Source of the DNA: Tubiluchus corallicola
Lineage: Eukaryota; Priapulida; Priapulimorpha; Priapulimorphida; Tubiluchidae
Direction: 5' to 3'
DNA: 64,000 bases
Assembly: GCA_030141605.1 (NCBI GenBank)
Contig: JAQGDQ010002371.1
Span: 752,547-816,546, forward strand
Part shown: in pieces, positions 1-11,600 of the stretch
How the letters are laid out: every line of letters begins with the position of its first letter
How positions within the stretch are numbered: the stretch's first letter is position 1
Notes under the pieces: model-generated
What the model was told of the DNA's origin: nothing
Databases searched by the model: none
Seen by the model: the letters and a program-made list of their open reading frames with translations, nothing else
Program-made: the position numbers and the translations under genes

Positions 1-651
1 TTGATGATAACTGACAAATGATTACACAAAAATATAAATAAAATGTTTGTTTACTATATAATTAACCACATAGTGCCCCGTATAATTAATGCTTAACGAC
101 AACAGCAATAGCAGCAGCAGCAGTATTAGCTCGTGGAAGCTGTCATTTTACTTGTTTTTTTTCTGTTGCTAAGCCCAGATCTTCGTTTTGGAAGAGCCAT
201 CTACAGGATTTAAACCTGACTTCAATTCACTCTTGCAATGTCCATAGCACCTACCAGTTCGTACGATTGCAAAGTGTTTTTGTACAAGCGTGACAAAAAC
301 AATGGCAAACTGTAACAGTGATTTTCTCAAGATTATGTTTTTCAGTGTGCAGCTGGCAACCCAACTTCAACGTGGATTATCTCCTCTTAGAAATAACACA
401 GAGCGATGAACTTGGTAGCAAAATGATCCTCATGAAATAGAGATTCATGATATGTGAATAACTAAGAAAGCTTATATGCTGACTTCCGGACATTTTTGCT
501 ACGCAAGCACACAATTACGAAGACTTTCTAGAAAAACATAAAAAGTGAAGAACATTTCAATTTTAACCCTGTAGTACTTGAAAAGATCATTACTTCACCT
601 CTAAAGTTAGTTCCAATTTTTCTCTGAAAAATTTTATATTACATTTCTCAC
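1..651. other. Left-edge interval, inside integrin intron 11
   Basis: The donor after exon 11 (GTGAGA on the minus strand, at 646-651) opens an intron that runs to the window edge. I searched the minus strand for the expected continuation of FG-GAP repeat 6 (D-x-A-x-G-A-P) and saw none. The only visible structure is a short CAG run at about 109-123. Confidence 0.6.
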
Positions 652-3600
652 CAGTAAAACTGTCTTTATTCAAATCTCCAACAGGCGATATTGCAGAGCC
701 AAATCTGGCATTAATTTGTTTTTCTCCAGACAAAGGTTTTATGTGACTTGAAAAGTGAACCTACACGAAAGATCCAAATTTGATGTCAATTCATCAGAGT
801 TTTTAAGAACTCTAAAAATTGATGCAATTCAAAGCAGTCAATGCACTTCTCTGAAAATAAACATTTGCAAATTTGACAGTTGTCAAGAAATGTGCCAGTA
901 TGGTATCGTTATTTTCTAACGATGGTTGCCTGGGTCTGCCCCAGCAAAAAGGTTACTCTATGGTAATGAGTGAATATGCAACTGTTTTCTATGAATGAGT
1001 AATCTGTAGGCCGTATTATCTGGCATTTCGTCTACCTACCTCTGAAAAGGCCACAACTATTCATTTCAGTTAGGCTTCCCTATATATCCATCTGTATTGT
1101 ATTGAGCTAATTCCAAAGCTCTTTATAGAAGATAATCTATAGCCTCAGTTCACAAGGTATGCAATGCTTCTTTATTACGCAATGTCATAAAATGTTTATT
1201 GATAACAATGTAGAAAGCAGCAGTGATAATATTCACATATTTGTCTGGGTCTAATAGCAAAAACTAGGCTTTTTATTTTGGGGCAAAATTTAAGTACCAG
1301 TCTAGCTATCTCTCTTTCACAACTAACAAAAACAATAAAAAATCTTCAAAAAATCAAGGATTGTGGTCTTCGACAACAGTACCAAAAGGCAAAACAAAAC
1401 CTGTCAAAGCAGTACAACTGCATAATCACAACATAGTTCGGAAAAGTTTGCTAAAAGTTTCTAGTCATCCTTTCATCTGCAATAAAATGCGTTTCTCTTA
1501 AATTTCCCAGAGATAATATAGATAGAATAGGCTAATTTGTATCTTACCAAACCTTGGCTAATGTATATGTAAACTCTTCCTTCATCTTGCCTGTAGCTGT
1601 GCAAAGGGGATCCAACCAGCACATCATCCATGCCATCCCCATTCACATCAACTCCACAAACGGTTGCCCCAAAGTACTCGCCTAGCTAGAATGACAAAAA
1701 CACTGTAGTTAGTGTACGATAACACAATACTGGATGTTAAAGGTATCAAACAGCTAAACAGAAAACAAAAAATATCATTTCTTAACAAATCACATGCTTC
1801 ACACTGCAATGCTATGTGCTGCACGAATAATCAGCATATTTAATAACTGATTTTATTAATATAAAATAAAATGAGTGTTATTGCAGACATCAAAGAACAA
1901 AAACTGTGTAATGCAAAATTAAAATGTGCCATCTAAGTCGACTAACTCATCAAGAATATAGTACCAACACACAACTATGAAGAGCGTAACTATATCAAAC
2001 ATTCATAAATTAAACAAAATCAAAATGACATGCAAGAAAATGAATGGAATAATTAAGAATTTAAGGTAAGAGGCCCCCCAAATATGGGTTAGTATTTCCT
2101 AGATGAGATCGACATACGGCACTATATTTTATGCATTGCTACGTATTGTAATTATCATTTAACGTGATACCAAATCTCCATGAAAAGTACTTACGGTCAG
2201 CAGCATAAAAAAGTATAAAGGTTATTAGAATTATTTTACCTGAAAATGTATTTTCTGCATTGACGAGGAATGTAACTTTCAATTATTATACTGTATTTGC
2301 GGCATTGTCAAGAAATGTAACTTTCTCTTATTATATTAAAAGCCAGTGAAAAACAAAGCTCATATCATCTAAGAGTCGAGTTTAAATGAATACATGTGCT
2401 ACTGACTCTTGTTTTCTGGTACCTTGCTAATCAATCGCAATTTGTTTGGCTATGTACGCAAATTGCTGCATGATTTGTTACATACAAATCTTTAAAAACT
2501 GTCAAAATCCACATCTTCAATTGACCCAAAAATGTATAGGCTCCTCTGCAAGCTCGCAGAGACTAAACCATGCTCTACTGATATGCCAAGTAATAACTAC
2601 TTACATTACTCCACAACTTAGAAAGTAGAGACAGACAGAAATGAAAATTATACAGTTGCCTGCTTTCCTACGGCAACTATAATAATCAGTTTATCAGTAT
2701 CAAAGACGTACAGTATTAGCAAGTAACAGCAGCACAAACATTAAAAAAGATTAATAAAAGTAGTTACTTGAGGATGTGGATGATCTCCAGCAAATCTTTT
2801 CATAATTCTAATTTTGTAAAATTGCTCTGTCTTGTTAGAGTCTCTAATGTATCGTTCTTCTTTATCGATGCTATATATTATTGCCTACAGACACAAAAGA
2901 GTAACTGATCTATTGTGTTAAAGGAATGACTGCTTTTCAGATGTAACAACTCTCAAAAACAATGTGCAAAAAGCTATACCTCTCCATGCAAGTTCTTTCT
3001 GGGTGCTCCTGCTAAATAATAAATCTGGCCATCTTGTAAGAATCTCCCTGAACTAACAGAGTACCCTAAAGAAGAATCCAATCTTTTTAAGTTGTTCTTA
3101 AAATAAGCAAGACTGCTTTTGATGCAAAACATTATTCTTCCTTATGTAGATAGGGGTGCTAATATAAATAGCATTTCGATATTATATATAAGGAATAAAT
3201 GTCTAATGAATTACATCTTTCCAAATTGTACAACAAGGCCCTAAACTTACCAAAGTAGCTATAGTCATGCATTCCATCATTTAGGCTAATCTCAGGAATG
3301 ACTAGATTGGGTTTGTTGATATCTTCTTGAAAAAGATTAGGTCTTCGAATGGTTGTACCTGTGAGTAAAGGTCATTACAACATTGAAATAACTGCTTTTG
3401 ATTTTTATATAACTATTGTCTGGAATCAGTACATAGCTTTGCATAATTATTAAACTAAAAGAAAAAAACATGTAAATCAAAAGCAGACCCTGCATGTGTT
3501 CTTTTGATTGTTCGGCAGAATCAGAGCCAGTTTCATTATCACTGACAACTAAAGATGAGATATTGAACCAGCTGAGTTGTCTTAGCTAGTTAAGTATGTA

Positions 3601-6218
3601 TACGGCCTGCCCATCAAAGCAAATAGCTGGAGGTAGTATGGCAGATGAAACAGTCCAAAAACAAGTTGTTTTTTGGTCAGTCACCCATTTACTAACTAGG
3701 CCCAGTAAGGATCAACTTCAGTTGCTATACATTAGTACAGTGCCCATGACGCTATAATCCATCCTAAACCTAAAAACAACTTTCAGCTTATTCACAGATG
3801 TGTAGAAATGTTGATTCAAGTTTAACAGTACAGAAGTCTGATATAAAGCATACCTTGAAAATCGTTTATACCTACAGCCCCATAAATGGCTAGTGGTCTA
3901 GCTTTGCGATTCAATCTTACCTGAAAATGCAATGTACACTGCCTTGTTGAACATAATTAACCATTTTTGTTCCGCTCTGCATGCATTTTTGCATGCTCAC
4001 TACTGCACACAAGACAACAATACAATGTATAAGCCAAAACTGTTAATTAACTTTTATTACTATTTACAGCCTCACTGTTGCTAGATATATTTTAAGCACA
4101 AATTAATACTTGCTCTTTTGTCAGTAATATGAGCTGAGAATCCTGCCAATGATGTAATATATTTTAATGACAAATCACTTCCCACTTGTTTGTTTTCTGA
4201 AAAAGAAACACTTAACAATATCAAACAGCTTTACCAACCACAAGTGCAACCTCAGGATGTAATTTGCCAAACTGGGCTGCATCACAGGCACAAAATCTAT
4301 TTCGCATGACATTTTAAAATTATGACTGAAAATTAATTTTTAAGCAATAAGTAAAAAAATCCAAATTAGCAAATAACCCATTTCATCAAACCTTACCGCC
4401 TATGTCCCACAAAGGTGAATCAGGAATCAAATGTGATACTGTCTTTATATTCTGAGGGTACAAAGACATTCCAATGCATCTACCATTAACTGCATATAAG
4501 CTGAGCCCTAAATTTCTAGCATCTTGCTTCCACAAATGTCCACAAACCTAAAAAATTTAGAAATTTTTGAAGAGATAAGAGATATTTAGCAAATCAGACT
4601 GTCATTGTTAAGTAGTTTGTTGTGTATTTTTTACAGTTCAGCCTATTAACTGACTGTTTAAATGAATGTATAAAATCTCAAGTGGACACACTTAAGTTTA
4701 CTAATTTATTACCATATATTTGACTTTGATTACGAGTAGCATGCCCGTTAGCACTGCTATTCAATGTGGAAGCTATACAACCTAAAAGTGTAGTTGGCAA
4801 AACATGTCATGCATTAATTAAGGGGAAGGGAATAGCTGCGTGATCTGGTGTTTGGCTAAAATGACACAATGCTGGGTGTGGTTACTAAATGGATGGGTGA
4901 ACTGTCCAGTAAATTACTCTAGATGACTTCAACAACTATATTAACTCTGAAAATTCCACAGTTCAGCAACTATTTTATCATAAAAGAATAAACTTATAAT
5001 GTGTAAATGCCATTATTTCTATTATTAAGGTAGTATATTGTGCAATAGATTCATGTTATGTTTAAAACCGCCACGGAGTTGCTTTGATTGTGATGTCTGC
5101 TGTCAGTCGAGTATATTTTGCGTAGGTGCTGTAATCATTTAAATGCCCTAGCAAGATCCTGGATGTCTGGGTGGGTGGAAAACACGACTGGCTTTTATTT
5201 AAATAGCCGTGCAGGCGCAATATAACTATTGAGCATTTCAGCATGGACCTTAATAACTAAATCTACTAAATATGATCAAGGGGCCAGAAAATTCCCTCGT
5301 AATAAGCAAGATCTCGTACTATTGGAGCTCGCTGTAAGCAAGATTTAAATATATTATTTAAGCCTAAGATTTGGCAGGACTTTGAAATTTGCTTGTAACA
5401 ACCTGAGGCTCGTTATAACGGGCCTTGTTATAAGTGGATTATACTGTACTGCAAATTTCAGAGTAGAGATAGTATGGACTACCTACCATTACATATCCAT
5501 CAACTGCATCCAGGCTGGACCCAAGCAACTGCCCAGATTTCTTTTCAGTTATATTTCCATTTAATGGCACGCTTCCTTAATACAAAAGTGAATAAACAAA
5601 TGAAATAGACTACTTGTAATGAGCCACGAAGAAAAGTAAATAAAAAAATTTATAAATAAAAACCAATAAACACTACAATATGTCAAATTTGAAGACATCT
5701 AAAGCACTTTAACTTATGCAATTTGTACAATGCCACATGGCATTATGCAATGTATTACTAAAGAATAATTAAAATTAATTTTAATAAATGATATCATAGT
5801 AAAGAATACAAGAACAAACAGCTTGCGCAAGAATTCAAGACTGAAGTATATCTTCAGTATTTTCCTTTTCAGTACGTAATATGTTTGTTACCTGATGCTA
5901 TAACCTATAAATCTAGTGAAAACGATACCTGTATCAAGCTTTTCGTAGCGAGAACACACTGGATTCCCTCTTTTGTTTTCCCTACAAATGTACAGGGCTC
6001 CAGGTCTAGATGCGGATAGTAGTGAGTTTTCTGATAAGGGTGCCCCAACAAATAACCTACAAAATTTTGGAGAACATTGCACATTAAGTATAATGTGTCA
6101 TTCTGATACGGCTGCAAAATTTCTGATGCAGTCATGGGACGTACATCCCTAAATGTGATAGTTATGAAGTTTAGAAATGCCAAAGAATGAGCAGAACAGA
6201 GAATAAGAAGAGAGGGTA

Positions 6219-6294
<76 letters not shown>

Positions 6295-6636
6295 CAGAGA
6301 GAGAGAGAGAGAGTCATTTCAGATAGACAGTTATCGACACGAGAGACAATCATCATCTCACAACTAAATACATATTTGCATTTCCGAAAACATCGCACAG
6401 CATAATCTTATAATTACATTTTAATCAGAACTTTTTTATGTTAATGAAGACTATACTAACCAGTATGGAACATTTTGTCTTGGTTTTCGAACCAGTCCAA
6501 CAGAATAACCAAAATGTTCACCATGTCCATCAGGTAAATTGAACACAACAGCATTGTCAACATCCACATTAAAACCACATGAATTGCATACAAACATTAA
6601 AGACAAAACACTTAAAAACTCTGTTGAAAAACACAT
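652..6636 (-). CDS. Integrin alpha subunit, 5' portion (11 exons; 3' end beyond the left edge)
   Basis: Cell-surface adhesion receptor subunit that pairs with an integrin beta chain. I joined 11 exons whose phases agree (402 codons plus 1 base): 6461-6636, 5929-6056, 5487-5575, 4397-4547, 4239-4276, 3854-3920, 3251-3358, 2980-3065, 2768-2884, 1548-1685, 652-760. The product starts with a signal peptide of about 21 residues (MCFSTEFLSVLSLMFVCNSCG) followed by FNVDVDNAVVF, the classic mature integrin alpha start. FG-GAP blades follow: HFGYSVG...WLFVGAP, then YGAVGINDFQGT, YFGYSVSSGRF...LAGAPRKN, YFGATVCGVDVNGDGMDD (a calcium-binding DxNxDGxxD at about residues 333-341) and RFGSAISPVGDLNKD. There is no inserted I domain. 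Exon 5 needs the weak donor GTTGGT to stay in frame, so that junction is the least certain. An intron-type AG lies immediately before the ATG. Blade 7, the legs, the membrane segment and the GFFKR tail would lie beyond coordinate 1. Confidence 0.93.
5270..5460. mobile_element. Possible pogo/Tigger-like MITE remnant in integrin intron 3
   Basis: The segment carries repeated variants of CTCGTTATAA (ctcgtaataagcaag, ctcgctgtaagcaag, ctcgttataacgggcc, cttgttataagtgg) and ends gattatactgta. From general knowledge this resembles terminal regions of pogo/Tigger-type elements, which carry TACAGT...CTCGTTATAACG-type ends. No clean terminal inverted repeat pair or TA duplication was delimited, so boundaries are approximate and the family call is inference. 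Confidence 0.4.
6223..6313. repeat. (GA)n microsatellite with GACAGA interruptions
   Basis: About 90 bp of GA dinucleotides with a block of GACAGA hexamers near the right end (about 6275-6298), inside integrin intron 1 (6057-6460). It produces Ser/Leu-rich spurious reading frames on the minus strand. Confidence 0.97.
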
Positions 6637-8698
6637 CTATAATGTTGCTGAGTGGGGGTTAAACTGGTGCTTAGTCTTTAAAAATAAAATAGGTTTGCAA
6701 GCATCACAATATACTCCAACATACATACAACATACATGTCTCACATTTGCAAAAAAATTCAATGATATTAGTCTCAGCCTGTGAGTCATTATTAGTCCCC
6801 AGTGACGTTTTACATCTGAGGTATGACTAAACGCTTTCCTTTTCCTGTAAGCGATTTACAACCTCTGTGTAAAACAGGATATGAAATGCAATAACATCGA
6901 TGATGCACATAATTGCATTAAATAGCTTTAAAGCATTCAAAGTATGGCTCAACATACAATTGCTTATACAGTAATACTTTATGGGCGATCTACACATTTA
7001 GTAGATCAACCCAAAAAACTTTAATAATTATTTTTGTATATTTTGCTTCTGCATATACTGCTCCTAAAAGCTGAAGAGGTATAAACTTGTGCGGACAAGG
7101 ACAGTTAGAATAAATCAAGTTTCACATAAATTGCACAAGTTCCACGTAAACATTTAGTAACCAAAACAGAATGTAACCACAAAGGCACAACTTATTCTGC
7201 ACTTTGTGAACACACCCTTGGGGTCTTGGGATTATATTGGCAAGTCTTACAGCTGAAAAGTTAAACTTTCAATAATAATGATAAATTCATTTTGAATAAA
7301 TAGAGTTAAATAAAATTGATCAAGAAGCTACAATTTGTTGGCCACAAAAACTGCAATGCACTTAATGAAATGTCAATACTGAAATGCACCTGAAACCAAA
7401 CTACAACCAAAAGAAAGAAGATTAGAAAAAAGTGGAACCTGAATCTGCACCAAGGACATTTGTATTCAGACTCAGACTCAACTTTTTCACACCTGCTTTC
7501 TTCCTGTCTAATTTAGTTTTAAAATTTCAATAATTGTGAATTCATTCCACCACTAATTGGTAATTCTAAAATTAGAATTTTAAATAATAATGTCATCAAT
7601 GTATTTTGTTTAATATACACATGATAAACCAATTGTAGTACTTTTCCTATCTGAGTACATAATTAAAGCAATAGTAGGCGTATATATGATTCTTAATAAG
7701 ATACCCTTAATATGCTAAGAATCTAGCTAGTTTTTTTCATTGTCCAATCTCATACTGCATCTTGAACATTTATAAGCAGCTACATGACCGGAACAATAAC
7801 TAAAATTTGCAAGTTTCAAGTATACCTTTTTATTTCTGACAAGCTGATTAGGGTCACATATTTCATGCAACCGTTTTGTATGAATCAGAACTGAAAGTGT
7901 TGCAGGATAGGCAAGGTATAAAGCAGGAAAGCAGATATTTTTTTTACATAAGATATGAGTCTAGAACTATAAGGATTTTAATGGCATTAGAAAATTATGC
8001 AAAAAGCCAAGACTTTTTTGTTTGATAAAAGTTTTATTTCACAAGTGAATACAGCCAGACCCAAATTATTTACAACAGAAACACAGAAAACTTTTTTCTT
8101 TCACAATACTTTTAAAATGTAACTGCTTAGCAACATGGTTGTCACATGGTTGTAAGGGAACAATAATGAACACTTATTAATGTACCCTGGATGCTTTTGG
8201 TTAAATAAATAAAACTATTACATATTATTGATGCCATAAACAATATAAACACTAACCAGAAAAAATGTGCACATCTTCAAGTATTTTTAAGTATTTCAAA
8301 AAGAAAGCACTGATATTCTTTGTGTGAAATTAAGTATAAAATAAGTATAATGTATGCAATATTTGTAGCATAAAAAAAAAAAGCACACAAACGTATAGAC
8401 GATGCACTGTTTGGTCATAATAACCACAAGCATATAATTCGTCACATATTAATAGAGGGGTTTTTAAAAAGACAAAAATGAATATTTCAACTTAAAATCT
8501 AAAGAACTAAAAAACTTTACGGTATGATAACTTTCTAAATACACCTATTACATAGTGATCAAAAAATACCACTAAAATCATGTTTAGTAAAAGTCTGAAA
8601 AATGTTAGTTGCATTGCTTTCTTCTTAACCTTCAATGCTTAGTCGTACAATAGCAGTTACAAAGACTAGTCATAGAAATAAAAATCGTTTGTCATTTA
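6637..8698. other. Intergenic between the integrin start and the SWEET stop
   Basis: About 2 kb of AT-rich sequence separates the SWEET stop codon from the integrin start codon; both genes run on the minus strand, SWEET upstream. A minus-strand AATAAA (complement of 8033-8038) about 660 bp past the SWEET stop is a candidate polyadenylation signal. The remaining 1.4 kb would hold the integrin promoter and any 5' UTR exon; I see no further coding exon and no clear TATA context. Confidence 0.5.
8033..8038 (-). terminator. Candidate poly(A) signal AATAAA for the SWEET gene
   Basis: AATAAA on the minus strand (context TGAAATAAAAC) about 660 nt downstream of the SWEET stop. It would give a moderately long 3' UTR. 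Such hexamers are frequent in AT-rich DNA, so this is only a candidate. Confidence 0.35.
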
Positions 8699-11600
8699 TC
8701 ACACAAAATTTCCCATATTCGTTGGCATTACTGGTTGACTAACACTTCGACTAATTAGACCATCTTCGGATTTGCTTGGATACTTGAGAAATAAAGCCAA
8801 CTGCGTTGTGCCCAAAACTGTACCCAAAAAGTTTGGAACCTTCAACAGTATAGAAAAATATGCTATATGTGCCCACCTATATAGAGTTTGACAAACAATT
8901 GTAAAAATAATAAAAAAACAGCAACTGTTTAACGTGTTTACAAAGACTACCCTAAAAGCATGTTATAATAATATTTGTTTATGACTAGGACGACTACGAT
9001 TCTAATTACGGTTTTAAAAAGGCAGAAACCATAACTTTCAGTAAGAGCTCTTTGACTCAATTTACTTTAAACGTAGTTTTATTGTAATATGACAGAGATT
9101 ACCCTGTGGCTTGCACAAAGCAGTTTTACAATTGATAAAGCTGCTTGCCAATGGAACGTAACACTCAGAAGAGTGCAAACAATAACTGAACAGTCTGCTA
9201 GCTATGTAAACTAATACAATGGTTAGAAGTGCTTAGTAAGAAATATAAATTTCTGTACAAGTTTAAATACTTGCATATTAGTAGTTATATTTAAGTGTTG
9301 ATTACCACGAAAAAGCAGATAAACGTGTTCATTTGTTGGCTGCATATGAATTTTAATATTGTATGGAATTAACTAAGTACACAGTTTGTTTAGTAAGATA
9401 TCTCGAGCCTGGCGATATAAAGGGCAGCCAGTTAGAAAACAACTAATGGTTTCAAAAGAGGCACCACATCTACATGTAGGTAAAACAAGGGTTCCATCAT
9501 TGGCTCAGGTCAAAGCTTACTTGAGAATAGTCAACCAGTATTCGCGTATGATGAACAGCTAGTTAGAAAACAAATAATGGTTTCAAAAGAGGCACCACAT
9601 CTACATGTAGGTAAAACAAGGGTTCCATCATTGGCTCAGGTCAAAGCTTACTTGAGAATAGTCAACCAGTATTCGCGTATGATGAACAGCTAGTTTATGG
9701 TCACCACAAAAGTAATAATTGAGGCGTCTGTTGAAACTCAAGTGTTTTTTAATGTAATTTAAAATACGATAAAGACGCACTATTACAAATATAGAGAGGA
9801 AGAATATTCCATGAATTTACAACAGAAACAAAAAACAAATTAGCAAACGAAGACAAATGATGATTAAAGTTTCTAAAATCATCGCCATTGCGTACTGGAT
9901 ATGGTGTGACATAATTGACTTTTGGTGGCAATATATCACACAAATATCATGGAACTAACCGATTGATAAGTTTGTACAGAAACATAAACTGCATGGATTA
10001 GGTTAAGACTTGCTACACAGATTGACTTTACTGGATCCAAACATTCTGTCAGCACAAGTATGAGACGCATTTAACTGAATATTTTCAAGGAGAGCCATAA
10101 GGCCACTACTACAACAATTTGTCTAAATTTCTGACGTGGACTACAACAAAATAAGCAAAAGCAAGAAAGACCCATATATAAACTTTTATGAAAATACATT
10201 CTGATTGTGAAGTTTCAGAAAGTATAAATGTAACACCAAATACAAGTCACAGTCCAAATACCAAAAATAGCAGACTGCCATTAAAATACAATTTACCAAA
10301 ATGATTTTTCCTCAAGACTGCATTTAAATGTTTAGACTCTGTTTACTTTATCAAGATGAAAAACATGACCACTGGCAAAATGTCAATTAGATATTACAAC
10401 TTTCTTTGTATATGCGTAAAAGTACAGGCATACAAACCATGCTCGACCCTCTCTTTTAAGTTGAGTCGAGTTAATTTTTTTTAAATTTCACGTAAAAACT
10501 GATTGTGCCAGAGAAAATTTCTGAAGTTTTTTGTTTGTCCATGCTTACTTGTAGCACATCATGTGGCAGTTGCCACGTTGCATATCTGCATTTTTACTTT
10601 AAATTTGGTACAGATGTAAACATACCTGTACAAAGTAATCCTCTATCAACCAACCATATATCCACCATTCTAGAGAAACCAGAAATGTGACAAGTGACAA
10701 ATAAAATGACATACATTCCGTACTTTTTGAGCGAATAACTTTACCCTGCAAACATAAATCATACAATTAATATTAATTGTCTAAAACCATTGCATGCAAA
10801 CAATTTGCCCATGAACTCAAAATATAACAATGTATATGTTAGCATAGTATTAGAAGTGAGGTGCACTGCCTAAAAGCATGGTGCTGTTACTAGGAAGTAG
10901 CAATCATTAGTTAACAATAGAACCAAGGCTGGCCTTGATATTGGTCTTGCTATAAACATTCAATTGAGTAGACCCAGCCACTGAATTTTGTATTCTAGCT
11001 TGCAGACTTGCAGTGTACAGTACTGCATTCCAACTCTTCTTGATTAATGCATAGCATTAAGCACACTCAACTACAGGTGCTCTTTGTAAACTAAGAATCC
11101 AAAATTCTGAATACAACATGAAAACACAGTTCGATATTTGGTTAAAGGTGAATTAGTTCATAAACCAAGCAAAATGCTTTCAAATAGAGCATACACGGAA
11201 AATCAACAATTCACAGTTTCACAATGCATGTATAAATGACATGCTACCGAGAGCAGGAAACTTACTCAATGACAGAGTCTAATAATGGAGCTGATATTGG
11301 TTGGACCCTAACCTAGTTCATTGTCAAAAAAGATATTTCTCTGGGACAAAAGAGAGCACCAGCTAAAGTGCTTAAACATATTTGGAAGGGTAGCTCCTGA
11401 CCATCCCTCAATAAAAATGTGCAGCAACCATGCAAATTTTCCTACAAGCTGAGCACTTGCATCAACGCTTTAGTAAACTTGGCAATGCAGTCAATTTTTT
11501 GTACATTTATCATAAAAGCCCGCCATGTAACTTTCACAACCTTAGTTACAAAATAGCTACAACAACAGTAAATTTAATTTCAATGTAAATTCTGACAAAT

